NCBI GenBank assembly: GCA_963843065.1
Contig: CAWJKX010000176.1
Location: forward strand, 1 to 13,922
DNA length: 13,922 bases
Direction: 5' to 3'
Source: JAGVPT01 sp963843065
GTDB lineage: Bacteria > Bacteroidota > Ignavibacteria > UBA10030 > UBA8401
The translations under genes were made by a program, and so were the position numbers. Positions within the stretch are counted from its first letter, which is position 1; each line of letters opens with the position of its first letter. Shown here piece after piece: positions 1 to 8,211 of this stretch. Under the pieces are notes generated by a model that searched no databases, was not told the DNA's origin, and saw only the letters and a program-made list of their open reading frames with translations.

Positions 1-168
1 ACTCAAATAGACGACAACCTGTACAGATTCTTCATCACTTCTACGCACACGGCAGATCCCCTCCTCATGCGAACCGACAAGATTATCTTCACCAATATTT
101 TTAATAACGCCGGTACAGGCATCGTTGCGGGCGCATCTATCGACACAACAAGGATTTTTTTGTTTTGA
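1..168 (+). CDS. C-terminal end of a possible DUF4249-like protein (partial)
   Basis: Frame 1 is open from the first base and ends at TGA 166-168, giving the last 55 residues of a protein that begins outside the window. The tail contains a stretch reading FTNIFNNAGTGIVAGAS (codons 31-47), which resembles the NI-x-G-x-GI-x-G ending of DUF4249 proteins. Those are exported proteins often encoded beside TonB-dependent receptors in Bacteroidota. The assignment rests on this short motif plus the receptor next door, so it is tentative; that the stretch is coding is much surer. The stop overlaps the TTG start of the receptor by three bases (TTGA, 165-168), so the two are very likely one operon with coupled translation. 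Confidence 0.6.
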   Translation, partial: TQIDDNLYRFFITSTHTADPLLMRTDKIIFTNIFNNAGTGIVAGASIDTTRIFLF

Positions 169-1409
169 AGACTCTCTGGATAATAATCGTCGTAATGACT
201 GCTTCACCCCTTCTCGCACAGGATAAAACCATTTCCATTACGGGCTCAGTCGTCGACAGCGCAAGCGGCGAACGGATACCCTACGCGACAGTGACTGTGG
301 TCGGTACATCTGCCGGCACAATCGCGGATGTGAATGGCTATTTTATATTGCAAAATGTAGCACTCCATGGTACGAGATTAAGAGCATCAGCAGTCGGCTA
401 TCAGGGGAAAGAGTTTCAAGTAGAGTCCAACGGTGAACAGACCGTCGTCATGAATCTGAAAATCCCAGAATCTTTAATGACATTGCCGACGGTCGAGGTT
501 ATAGGAAAAACCATCGCCGGGACTGCGGGAAGCACAGTTATAACCCCTGCTCAACTTCAGAATAATGTGGGAATCTTTAAAAATGATGTCGTTCAATATG
601 TGACACAACTCCCCGGAGTCGTGACCGTCAGCGGAATATCCAGCCAATATTACGTGCGGGGGGGCGGTCCGGATGAGAACCTTGTCTTAGTGGATGGAAT
701 GCAGATATATAATTTGTCTCATGCGTTCGGACTGTTAAGCTTTGTAGACCCGTTGATTGTGAAGGTCGCCGATTTTAGTGTCGGCGGTTTCCAGGCCGAA
801 TACGGCGGCAGACTATCATCTGTCTTTGATATCCAAACGATTGACGGCGATAAGAATGAATTTAAAGCGAAAGGTACTTTGGATTTAATCTCCACCGATG
901 CACTGGTGACCGGGCCGCTTTTTTCCGATGGGAACAGTAGTTTTGTCGCTTTCTATCGCCGCCCGCTTTTTGAAAATGCGCTCCAGAAATTCTACTCGCT
1001 CGGCTTACCGTTCGACTATGATGACGGTTTTGCGAAAGCCACAATTGATATTCCCGGCGAAGGGTATGTCAGCGCAGAATTTTTAACGAGCGCCGATCGC
1101 ATCCGGCAGCAAAGCTTGACCGACCCGGATTTCACATGGAGTAACAACTCCGGCGCAGTTTCCGGAAGCTTCATTGTCGGAGATCAATTCGATTTAAGGT
1201 TTTCAATTTCGTACTCAGAATATCGGGCCGAACAACTCCCCAAACAATCGCCGGACCTGGGCTACCAACTTGACGATATCACAACCCCATCGTTTTACGG
1301 CGATGTAACCTCCTATACTTCATCGGGGGATCAGTTCGATCTGGGGCTCCTTTTTACTTTTCCCGGCTACAACTACACATTTACCAATAAGTATGGGATG
1401 TACAATTGA
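165..1409 (+). CDS. TonB-dependent receptor, N-terminal part (signal, regulatory-like domain, plug, start of barrel); frameshifted
   Basis: This is the first part of an outer-membrane receptor that takes up large ligands using TonB energy. Start is TTG 165, with AAGGA at 150-154 ten bases upstream. Residues 1-19 are a signal peptide. Residues about 24-98 are a carboxypeptidase-regulatory-like beta-sandwich (ITGSVVDSASGERIPYATV), typical of Bacteroidota receptors. Residues about 128-228 are the plug, with YVRGGGPDENLVLVDGM (163-179) and GGFQAEYGGRLSSVFD (207-222). Barrel strands follow. The frame ends at TGA 1407-1409, but the barrel continues one frame over from 1408. Dropping one T at 1406/1407 joins the parts as Y-G-M-Y-N-E-E-T into one protein of about 741 residues, a normal length for the family. 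The ligand is unknown; nearby sugar-active enzymes hint at oligosaccharide, but this is not a SusC-type sequence. Confidence 0.9.
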   Translation: MKTLWIIIVVMTASPLLAQDKTISITGSVVDSASGERIPYATVTVVGTSAGTIADVNGYFILQNVALHGTRLRASAVGYQGKEFQVESNGEQTVVMNLKIPESLMTLPTVEVIGKTIAGTAGSTVITPAQLQNNVGIFKNDVVQYVTQLPGVVTVSGISSQYYVRGGGPDENLVLVDGMQIYNLSHAFGLLSFVDPLIVKVADFSVGGFQAEYGGRLSSVFDIQTIDGDKNEFKAKGTLDLISTDALVTGPLFSDGNSSFVAFYRRPLFENALQKFYSLGLPFDYDDGFAKATIDIPGEGYVSAEFLTSADRIRQQSLTDPDFTWSNNSGAVSGSFIVGDQFDLRFSISYSEYRAEQLPKQSPDLGYQLDDITTPSFYGDVTSYTSSGDQFDLGLLFTFPGYNYTFTNKYGMYN

Positions 1410-2391
1410 AGAAACAGTATCAGACATAGAACCGCAGGTTTGGACGAAGTACATGTTCAATCCTCAAGAAAAGTTCTCGTTCGAAGTTGGCCTGCGTGCC
1501 GATCTTCAGAGGACTTTTCAATGGCTTTCCGGAACGCCGGGGGGCTACGCTCCGGAACCGAGACTTACGTTTTCTTATAAGCCTGCAGACGCGGTCGCAC
1601 TGTACGCAAATTATGGAATGTATCATCAGCACATCATGGATCTGAATGACGAAAATCTGGTCTTCACTCCGTTCGACGTTATCGCGCCTATTCCAGAAGG
1701 CAATGGAGATGAGGAATCGAATCAGTACGTTGTAGGATGCAAGCTGGAGCCCAATATTTTGACGTCCGCGAAGGTCGAACTCTACTATAAAAAGCTTAAC
1801 AATCTGGCCGCAGTCAATCTGCAAAAAGTATATGATTGGGAAAGCGATTACATCTTCGGATCGGGAGAAGCCTACGGCGCGGATGTCAGCTTTAAGTACG
1901 ATGCGGGTGAGAACCTCTACCTGCAAACGGGATATTCCTACAGCTGGACGACGCGGACGTTTAACGGTATAACATATTTTCCCCGTTATGACGTGCGCAA
2001 TCAATTGAACATTTCTTCAGGTTTGCAGCCGTCAAAAAATCTTTGGGTCCGGGCGCGGTTAAAACTGACAAGCGGCCTGCCATACACTCCTATTAATGGA
2101 TACTTCGGCGTGATTCAATTCGACCCTTCCAACCTGACGGCGTACACGAATCAGGCTCTAAACGCTCAGGCCCTATTCGGCAAAGTGAATTCCGCGCGCC
2201 TTCCCGGTTATCAGAGTCTGGACCTTAGCGCATCGTATGACCTGAATCTAAGCTGGACACGCTGCAATATCCAAGGCACATTGATCAATGTCTTGGACAA
2301 AAAAAATGTTTTTTATATAAACAATGTTACCGGAAATGTCGTCTATCAATTGCCGACAATTTTCAACCTCTCAGTGGGATGGAGTTTTTGA
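1393..2391 (+). CDS. TonB-dependent receptor, C-terminal beta-barrel part; frameshifted
   Basis: This is the rest of the receptor that starts at TTG 165, in the next frame. The ATG at 1393 is only the first start codon in this frame and overlaps the preceding part; there is no ribosome site for it, so it is unlikely to be a true start. True homologous reading begins about 1408. The protein shows alternating aromatic/polar beta strands typical of an outer-membrane barrel, a TonB-receptor-like stretch FPRYDVRNQLNISSG (late in the frame), ARLKLTSGLPYTPINGYFG, and an end of NLSVGWSF with a terminal Phe as the outer-membrane assembly signal. About 327 residues belong to this part. Without correction of the frame the cell would make only a plug plus a partial barrel, which should be non-functional. 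Either the extra base is an assembly error or the gene is a recent pseudogene. Confidence 0.88.
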   Translation: MGCTIEETVSDIEPQVWTKYMFNPQEKFSFEVGLRADLQRTFQWLSGTPGGYAPEPRLTFSYKPADAVALYANYGMYHQHIMDLNDENLVFTPFDVIAPIPEGNGDEESNQYVVGCKLEPNILTSAKVELYYKKLNNLAAVNLQKVYDWESDYIFGSGEAYGADVSFKYDAGENLYLQTGYSYSWTTRTFNGITYFPRYDVRNQLNISSGLQPSKNLWVRARLKLTSGLPYTPINGYFGVIQFDPSNLTAYTNQALNAQALFGKVNSARLPGYQSLDLSASYDLNLSWTRCNIQGTLINVLDKKNVFYINNVTGNVVYQLPTIFNLSVGWSF

Positions 2392-2815
2392 ATTTGCAAG
2401 CAGATAGAAATTATGGCATCTAAGGAATTACTGCTTTGTAAATCTGGATTTTCACCATTGAACCCCAGGTGCCTTTTATGTAGAACTACCGCACTTCCTA
2501 GTGAAATGCGTGAGTGGCACAGTCAAACTATGCAATAGAGTAAATTATAGTAGTGGAAATATTGCTCTCTTTTTGCTATGTTAATAAGAAAAATTTTGCT
2601 GTTTAAGACCTGATAATGAGAACCAGAAGCAAACAAAAATCCATGGCCTCAAGCTTCGCGAGTAACATCGCTTCCTTAGATGAAGATTTCACAATTCGCA
2701 GTTTAGGGTTCTCGCAGATCCGAGAATTCGGCAGTACACCCACGAAATTGAATCGCCTGCTCGTTCTCCCAGAGTTATTGCTGAGATCTACACTTCTCCC
2801 ACCTCCTTCCAATCC
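2392..2815. other. Intergenic stretch without a confident gene
   Basis: The 424 bases between the receptor and the permease are AT-rich in their first half. A 67-codon frame (2616-2819, +) ends in an ATGA overlap with the permease start, and an opposing 69-codon frame covers the same bases. Neither has a ribosome site, a recognisable domain or protein-like composition, so neither is called as a gene. No strong terminator hairpin is visible after the receptor. The permease promoter must lie here if the permease is not read through from upstream; no convincing -10/-35 pair was found. Confidence 0.6.
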
Positions 2816-4840
2816 ATGAAGCAGACATTCATTAAGGTACCCGAATCAGCCGATTCTTCAGATTCGAAACGGATCCGTGTTGTAATTATTACGACCGTGA
2901 TGTTGTCGTTTATTTCGTACTGGCGAGCCTCGGCAATTGTTCTGGCCGACCTTGCCTCCAGCGCCTATTATGCACTCGGGATCGCGGAAAAAGCAGTCGG
3001 TGCATCGGCCCCATGGTTCATTATGTTCGTCATGCTCTTCGCATACGGAATCCGGGCCGTCTACATCGAGTCGTCGGGAATGTTCGTTCGAGGAGGTGTG
3101 TACCGTGTTGTGCATGAGGCCCTTGGTGAAACGGCTGCGAAGTTCTCCGTCTCTGCCCTGATCTTCGACTATTTGATCACAGCTCCGATCAGCGCAGTAT
3201 CTGCCGGTCAATACATCGCGGGACTCCTCAATGCACTCCTGCATTACGGCGGGATTCCAATCGTCTTGCGCGTGGACTACGTCTCGGTCGCAACTGCTCT
3301 TGCGATCCAGTTTTATTTCTGGCGGAAGAATATCATTGGTATTGAAGAATCAAGCGAGAAAGCATTGCGGATTTTCCAGGTGACAACAGTTCTTGCGGTC
3401 ATCCTTTTTGTGTGGTCGCTTGTCACCCTTGGCGTCCGTGGCTTTCATCTCCCTCCTTTTTCGATCCATCTTTCCGACGAATCTCTCGGATGGCTTAAAG
3501 ACGTCGATTGGCTGAAGACGGTCGGGGCTGTCGGCGTCCTTGTCGGCATGGGGCATGCAATCCTCGCCGTGAGCGGAGAGGAAACTCTCGCACAGGTCTA
3601 CCGCGAACTTGAGGCCCCCAAGCTGAAGAACCTGAAACGAGTAGGGATGATCATCTTCGTGTTTGCCCTCATTTTCACGGGAGTAAATTCATTATTTGCC
3701 GCGATGATTGTGCCGCAGGGAGAGCTTATCGGCGAGTACAACGAAAATGCCCTCAGCGGTCTTGCCATGCATCTTGTCGGTTCCAAAACCGTCCTTCTGG
3801 GACTGCAGGCATTTGTTGTATTCACAGGATTTCTCATCCTCGCAGGAGCGGTCAATACCGCGATTATCGGGGCGAACAGCGTTTTGAACCGCGTTGCCGA
3901 GGATGGAGTGCTCCATGATTGGTTCAGGAGGCCGCATCCGAAATACGGCACATCCTACCGTACCCTCAATACTCTCTGTCTGCTGCAAACGATAATTATC
4001 ATCGCCAGCCGTGGAGATGTGTTTCTTCTCGGAGAGGCGTATGCCTTCGGCGTCGTCTGGAGCTTCATCATGAAAGCATTTTCCATGATCGTGCTCCGAT
4101 ACAAGAACAAGTCTCCCCGCGAGTGGAAAGTTCCACCAAATATCACTATAAGAGGGGTTGAAATTCCGATCGGGCTCGGCATAATTTTCCTGGTCTTGCT
4201 TCTCTTGGGCATTGTAAATTTGTTCACTAAACCAACTGCAACAAAAGGAGGAATTGCTTTTACGATCTTCCTTTATATTGTATTCGGTATTTCGGAACAT
4301 CTGAACAAAAGAGGAGCGGCCCAAAAAGACCCCAATCTAGAGAAATTCAATGTCCTTGCACAGAGTAATCTGACGGCCGAGGCGATAGGATGCACTCACA
4401 TTCTCCGCAAGTTGGTTACGGTCAGGAATCCCCGGCTCCTGGACCAACTGAAGAAGGTTCTTGAAGAGACGGACCCCGAAACCACCGATATTATCGTGAT
4501 GACTGCCCGCTTCTTGTCGGGACAAGAAAATTTACATGTAGAGGAATCGATGAGCAGCCACGGCGAGGAACTTTTCTCTGCGGTGATTAAGATGGCTGAA
4601 AAGGAAGGAAAAACTGTTCTTCCGATCATTGTACCGACCAACAATGTTTCATACGCAATAGCACACACGGCGGCCCAACTTGGAGCTCAGGAGGTTGTCT
4701 TCGGCACCCCGGCAGCATTTCCCGCAGATTATCTTTTCGAGCAATTCGCACTCCATTGGGGGATGGTCGAGGCTGATGAAGGCCACAAAGTAATTCTGCG
4801 TTCCATCGGTCCGAAGGTTGAGCTGCGCGGCGAGTTGTAA
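2816..4840 (+). CDS. APC-superfamily permease with C-terminal UspA-like domain
   Basis: An inner-membrane secondary transporter, probably for amino acids or related amines; the substrate cannot be read from sequence. About twelve hydrophobic segments lie between residues 22 and 495. APC features include the first helix region with the S-S-A-Y-Y break (48-52), FDYLITAPISAVSAGQY (117-133) and the helix-6-like GEETLAQVYRELEAP (254-268). Residues about 526-670 form a soluble alpha/beta tail (C-T-H-I-L-R-K-L, then V-L-P-I-I-V-P, then A-H-T-A-A-Q-L-G-A-Q-E-V-V-F-G) resembling a universal stress protein domain, as in several long APC transporters. The length of 674 residues fits such fusions. ATG 2816 is the first start in frame and places about 20 cytosolic residues before helix 1, but the bases before it (CCACCTCCTTCCAATCC) have no Shine-Dalgarno site. 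It converges with the esterase gene at 4917-5837, with a 76-base gap. Confidence 0.9.
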   Translation: MKQTFIKVPESADSSDSKRIRVVIITTVMLSFISYWRASAIVLADLASSAYYALGIAEKAVGASAPWFIMFVMLFAYGIRAVYIESSGMFVRGGVYRVVHEALGETAAKFSVSALIFDYLITAPISAVSAGQYIAGLLNALLHYGGIPIVLRVDYVSVATALAIQFYFWRKNIIGIEESSEKALRIFQVTTVLAVILFVWSLVTLGVRGFHLPPFSIHLSDESLGWLKDVDWLKTVGAVGVLVGMGHAILAVSGEETLAQVYRELEAPKLKNLKRVGMIIFVFALIFTGVNSLFAAMIVPQGELIGEYNENALSGLAMHLVGSKTVLLGLQAFVVFTGFLILAGAVNTAIIGANSVLNRVAEDGVLHDWFRRPHPKYGTSYRTLNTLCLLQTIIIIASRGDVFLLGEAYAFGVVWSFIMKAFSMIVLRYKNKSPREWKVPPNITIRGVEIPIGLGIIFLVLLLLGIVNLFTKPTATKGGIAFTIFLYIVFGISEHLNKRGAAQKDPNLEKFNVLAQSNLTAEAIGCTHILRKLVTVRNPRLLDQLKKVLEETDPETTDIIVMTARFLSGQENLHVEESMSSHGEELFSAVIKMAEKEGKTVLPIIVPTNNVSYAIAHTAAQLGAQEVVFGTPAAFPADYLFEQFALHWGMVEADEGHKVILRSIGPKVELRGEL

Positions 4841-4916
4841 ACCGACGGAACACCAAACCCTCGTTGATGAAGACAACTTAGCTTCGGAATCCTGTTATTT
4901 CGTGAGCCGATTTCTG

Positions 4917-5837
4917 TTATTTCATCCAGCCGTTATCTCTCATCCAACTCAATAGCGGTTGCATCCATTTTTCCGGCGGAACATTCGCGGCAAATCCGTG
5001 CCCTCCTTTCGGAAGTATCACAAGCTCTGCGGGTACGTCATGACGACGAAGAGCCTCAAAGAATTCGATACTGTTATCCGGATCGACCCCTTTGTCGTCT
5101 TCAGCGTGGATCAGGAAAGTCGGAGGAGTCTTACGAGTAACATTCTTTTCGTTGGAGAAAAAATCTATAAGCGAATCAGAGGGGTGTTCCCCGAGAAGAA
5201 AATTTCTAGATCCTACATGAGTCAATGTATTCGTCATGCTTGTCACAGGATACACTAGGATCATAAAGTCGGGGCGCAAGCTGACGTTTTCTTCATTGGG
5301 AACAACTGCTTTGTCAAAGTGAGTGCCGGCCGTCGAGGCTAAATGTCCGCCGGCAGAAAAGCCCATGATCCCGATCTTGCTGGGGTCAATTCTCCACAGT
5401 CCTGCACGCTCCCTCACAACTTTTATAGCCTGCTGCGCATCCTGCAACGGTCCGATAGATTTATCAACCATTGTCGAGTCGGTGGGAAGCCTGTATTTAA
5501 CGACAAACGCAGCGACCCCATGTTCCACAAGTGCCTGGGCGATTTGGGTTCCTTCGATCTCATATGCTTCAAGATAATAGCCGCCGCCGGGAAAAATGAT
5601 GACCGCCGATCCGTCCGATTGACTGCTGTCCGGAAGATAAACAGACATTGAAGGGATGCTAACGTTTCTCACAAACTTTATTCCGCTGCCTCCGCCCAAT
5701 ATCTCACCTGACTTCACACTGATCGAATTCGGCACTTTGCCTGGATAAAGCGGCACGACACCCTGACCAGCCGCCTGATCAGTCAAGATGAGAGAGAAAA
5801 TACTAAGTGCGGAAAATGCCAACCTGATATTTTTCAA
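4917..5837 (-). CDS. Exported alpha/beta-hydrolase esterase (BD-FAE / acetyl-xylan-esterase-like)
   Basis: A secreted serine esterase of the alpha/beta-hydrolase fold that probably removes acetyl or feruloyl groups from hemicellulose. The start is TTG at 5837 with AAAGG at 5846-5850, eight bases away; no in-frame ATG lies upstream. Residues 1-24 are a signal peptide. The oxyanion-hole segment is IFPGGGYY (81-88), with Phe-Pro where many relatives have His. The nucleophile is S161 in GFSAGGH, the acid is D248 in HAEDDKGV, and the base is H280 in GGHGF. All triad motifs are intact and the length of 306 is usual. It lies 95 bases downstream of the SIAE-type acetylesterase on the same strand, so one transcript is likely. 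The exact substrate is inferred from context; peptidase-like S9 relatives share the fold but lack this compact layout. Confidence 0.9.
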   Translation of the reverse strand: MKNIRLAFSALSIFSLILTDQAAGQGVVPLYPGKVPNSISVKSGEILGGGSGIKFVRNVSIPSMSVYLPDSSQSDGSAVIIFPGGGYYLEAYEIEGTQIAQALVEHGVAAFVVKYRLPTDSTMVDKSIGPLQDAQQAIKVVRERAGLWRIDPSKIGIMGFSAGGHLASTAGTHFDKAVVPNEENVSLRPDFMILVYPVTSMTNTLTHVGSRNFLLGEHPSDSLIDFFSNEKNVTRKTPPTFLIHAEDDKGVDPDNSIEFFEALRRHDVPAELVILPKGGHGFAANVPPEKWMQPLLSWMRDNGWMK

Positions 5838-5932
5838 TTCAACCGCCTTTCCATTCTTAAAAAACTACCGATGAGAAATAAGTTTTTTCAACCGCGTGAA
5901 GGAAAACGATGATTTCCACAATCAATACATCA

Positions 5933-7981
5933 TTACGGGTTCCAATTGTCAGTCCTAAATGTGGATGCCGGCAACCCTTCCTTGTTGAATAGAGTTGCGA
6001 CTGTTTCGTTCGTCCAGGCGTATCTGACTGCGATCGGATTTTTCACGTCGTCGTTGTGCACGATAAGTTTCTTCCCGTCAACTGCGACATTTGCTTTTAC
6101 GAATATACTGTCTTTTCCGGCGATCAGGAAATTTGTTTCTCCATTGCTCTCTTTAAAGACGATGCCTTTTCCGGCATAATCGAAGGAGAGAATGATTTTC
6201 CCTTCCCGGATTTTCATCGATTTGTACAACGGTCCCGAACAAATCATATTCTTGTGATAGTCTTTGGCGAGCGCCCACAAAGCAAGTCTTAAACCAACAT
6301 CTTGTTTATCCGACGGATGAATTGCGTTAATACTCGCGATATCGAGCGTTACCGCCATTCCAGTGTTGGGTACAGCCAGCGTGAGGCGCTGCGCTTCCCT
6401 GATCATATATGATTTCGTATTGCTGCCGTAGGTATAAGGAGCGATCTGCACGTAATAAAACGGAAAATTTCTTTCTCGCCAATCATTTCTCCAGTTCTTG
6501 ATCATCAATGAGAAAAGATCCTTGTAGTCGTTGGGAGAGCCGGAGTTCGATTCCCCCTGATACCAAATCACACCTTTGATGTAATAAGGAATCAACGGAG
6601 CAATCATCCCGTTGTAGAGCATCGTCGGGGAGCTCGAGCCGATATTCACTACGGATTTCGGCCGCGAATAGAATTCTTCCCCCAACGCTTTGTAAATGTA
6701 AAATTTGCTTCCCATATATTCAGCAACAGGGAGATATTTCCATTCCCCCGAGAGAGCGACAGCTTCCGTTGTATCGCTGCTATTTTCGGGGTGAATCCGC
6801 ATTTTCACTCCGCCGCCCCAGATCCCGCCAGCGCCGTCGTTATGAATTACGCGCAAGGCGACAGTCACAATTGTATCGCTGACAATTTCTTTTGGAACAG
6901 GATAAACGCGAGGCGTTCGCCCCAATCCCCCATTTTCCATTGCCCCGATGCGTACACCGTTCGCATAGCAAACATCCATGTCGTCAATCGGCCCAAACTC
7001 AATTACCAATTGCCTGTTCAGCCATTTTCGCGGTATTTCAACTTTCTTCCTGAACCACACGGTACCATGGAATTCTCCGATTTCTGTAGATTCCCAATAC
7101 GCCGGCAGGATAATTTTTCTCCATGCGTTGTCATTGACAGTTGGGGTCGAACAAGCGCTGTCGCCGAAATCCAGGTTCTCATATTGATGCGCGGCATCCT
7201 TCATGCTGATATCGACCGCTGGATGACTGCGTATCCAATCATTCAATTTCGCAACTTCGCCGTTGACGCTGGTAATCTTTCCCACAATCGGTTTGTATTC
7301 AGCAAGCTCTCCCAGATATGTTCCGCTGATCCACGATTGTATTTTCGTTCCCCCCCATCCGGAGAAGATGAGGCCGATAGGAACTTTTAATTCCGTGTGA
7401 AGTTTTTTTCCGAAGAAGTACGCTGCCGCGCTGAATTTTGCCGCCGTAATCGGATTGCATTCGCTCCATTTTCCGGCACAATCGAATTCCGGAGTATTCG
7501 AAACGGCTCTCGTCGCTGTAAACAACCTGATGTCGGGATAGTTTGCATGTTGGATCTCTGCCTCAGAATTTTGAATCAAGTTCCCTGGCGGCCAACCCTC
7601 CAGAGGAATTTCCATGTTTGATTGCCCTGAGCAAAGCCACACTTCACCGAGCATGACATTCTTATAAACAATGACTGAATCGGCAATACTGATTGTTATT
7701 TCAAAGGGTCCGCCCGCATTCACTGTCTTCAGGTAGACTTCCCAAGCGCTGTTAGCCTTCACATCCGTCCTTGCCACCTTACCCCAACTTGCTTTCACAA
7801 TGACTTTGGAACCAGGCGTTGCCTTACCCCAGAATGGGACATTCGCTTTCTGTTGTAGTACCATGTTGTCGGAGAATATACCAGGCATGATAACAACTCC
7901 GTGCTTCGAATCAGCCTGAGCAATTATCGCCAGCAACAATAGAAACACGATGATTTTTACAGCATTGGATAATTTATACAT
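5933..7981 (-). CDS. Exported sialate O-acetylesterase-type SGNH esterase with inserted beta-sandwich domain
   Basis: An exported carbohydrate O-acetylesterase of the SIAE/SASA family; members deacetylate sialic acid or xylan. ATG 7981 is preceded by GAAAGG (7990-7995), eight bases away. Residues 1-23 are a signal peptide. An N-terminal beta domain (about 30-110) is followed by the catalytic block with LCSGQSNM (116-123; nucleophile S121), W-G-G-T-K-I-Q-S-W (209-217), VIWYQGESNS (471-480), and the acid/base region DIASINAIHPSDK (547-559; likely base H555). Residues about 280-400 are an inserted beta-sandwich resembling a GH2 sugar-binding domain (GTVWFRKKVEIP; LVIEFGPIDDMDVCYANG). A C-terminal beta domain follows. 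The length of 682 fits SIAE proteins carrying this insert. It is the first gene of a likely two-gene unit with the downstream esterase, and its promoter lies in the divergent region shared with the GH88 gene. A plant-polysaccharide substrate is more likely than sialate given the neighbours. Confidence 0.93.
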   Translation of the reverse strand: MYKLSNAVKIIVFLLLLAIIAQADSKHGVVIMPGIFSDNMVLQQKANVPFWGKATPGSKVIVKASWGKVARTDVKANSAWEVYLKTVNAGGPFEITISIADSVIVYKNVMLGEVWLCSGQSNMEIPLEGWPPGNLIQNSEAEIQHANYPDIRLFTATRAVSNTPEFDCAGKWSECNPITAAKFSAAAYFFGKKLHTELKVPIGLIFSGWGGTKIQSWISGTYLGELAEYKPIVGKITSVNGEVAKLNDWIRSHPAVDISMKDAAHQYENLDFGDSACSTPTVNDNAWRKIILPAYWESTEIGEFHGTVWFRKKVEIPRKWLNRQLVIEFGPIDDMDVCYANGVRIGAMENGGLGRTPRVYPVPKEIVSDTIVTVALRVIHNDGAGGIWGGGVKMRIHPENSSDTTEAVALSGEWKYLPVAEYMGSKFYIYKALGEEFYSRPKSVVNIGSSSPTMLYNGMIAPLIPYYIKGVIWYQGESNSGSPNDYKDLFSLMIKNWRNDWRERNFPFYYVQIAPYTYGSNTKSYMIREAQRLTLAVPNTGMAVTLDIASINAIHPSDKQDVGLRLALWALAKDYHKNMICSGPLYKSMKIREGKIILSFDYAGKGIVFKESNGETNFLIAGKDSIFVKANVAVDGKKLIVHNDDVKNPIAVRYAWTNETVATLFNKEGLPASTFRTDNWNP

Positions 7982-8023
7982 AAAATGAACCTTTCATGAA
8001 ACTCCGCGTATTTTGTAGTCGCG

Positions 8024-8054
8024 CAAAATTAATCTTTTGTAAATAAAGATGCAA
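8024..8054 (-). promoter_or_regulatory. Bacteroidota-type promoter for the acetylesterase/esterase unit
   Basis: On the minus strand TTG (8054-8052) is followed after 20 bases by TAATTTTG (8031-8024), an exact fit to the Bacteroidota -7 element TAnnTTTG, with -33 spacing close to the consensus. Transcription would begin near 8018, leaving a leader of about 37 bases before ATG 7981. Short motifs of this kind also arise by chance in AT-rich DNA. Confidence 0.5.
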
Positions 8055-8078
8055 CCGATAACATAGTATTGTTGGAGG

Positions 8079-8125
8079 TTGACATTTTTTTTAGAATTGC
8101 CCATACTTGTATTGTATTAAATTTG
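8079..8125 (+). promoter_or_regulatory. Promoter for the GH88 gene
   Basis: Two overlapping readings are possible. A Bacteroidota-type pair is TTG 8097-8099, 18 bases, TAAATTTG 8118-8125 (matches TAnnTTTG exactly). A classical sigma-70-like pair is TTGACA 8079-8084, 17 bases, CATACT 8102-8107. Either places the transcript start downstream of the TTG at 8107, which supports ATG 8212 as the real start of the GH88 protein. Confidence 0.5.
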
Positions 8126-8211
8126 GAAACAATTACATCGACATTTATCATCAGGTTGAGCGCTTGCAAATGAATCCATTCCTATCCAGATTACCAAAAA
8201 ACAGAAAGAAT

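Larger units (their letters stand above)
7982..8211. promoter_or_regulatory. Divergent promoter region between acetylesterase and GH88 genes
   Basis: This 230-base AT-rich spacer separates two divergently read sugar-active genes and holds a credible promoter for each strand (given as separate entries). Shared control of both transcripts is plausible. No clear operator palindrome was found. Confidence 0.6.

Noticed and set aside
1401..1410. Programmed +1 frameshift in the receptor
   Set aside because: There is no Shine-Dalgarno-like stimulator or CTT-type slippery codon as in prfB, and similar indels in other genes here point to error or decay.
1420..2004. 194-codon minus-strand frame inside the receptor barrel
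   Set aside because: It is a shadow of the barrel coding strand, with no recognisable motif or ribosome site.
3692..4324. 210-codon minus-strand frame inside the permease
   Set aside because: It lies opposite a clear transporter, has no domain or signal, and reads as the complement of hydrophobic codons.
6791..7390. 199-codon plus-strand frame inside the acetylesterase
   Set aside because: It is opposite the inserted beta-sandwich and catalytic domain of a well-supported gene and has no protein-like features.
8107..8211. Longer GH88 protein starting at TTG 8107
   Set aside because: The TTG lies within the promoter elements and upstream of the expected transcript start; ATG 8212 gives a proper signal peptide.
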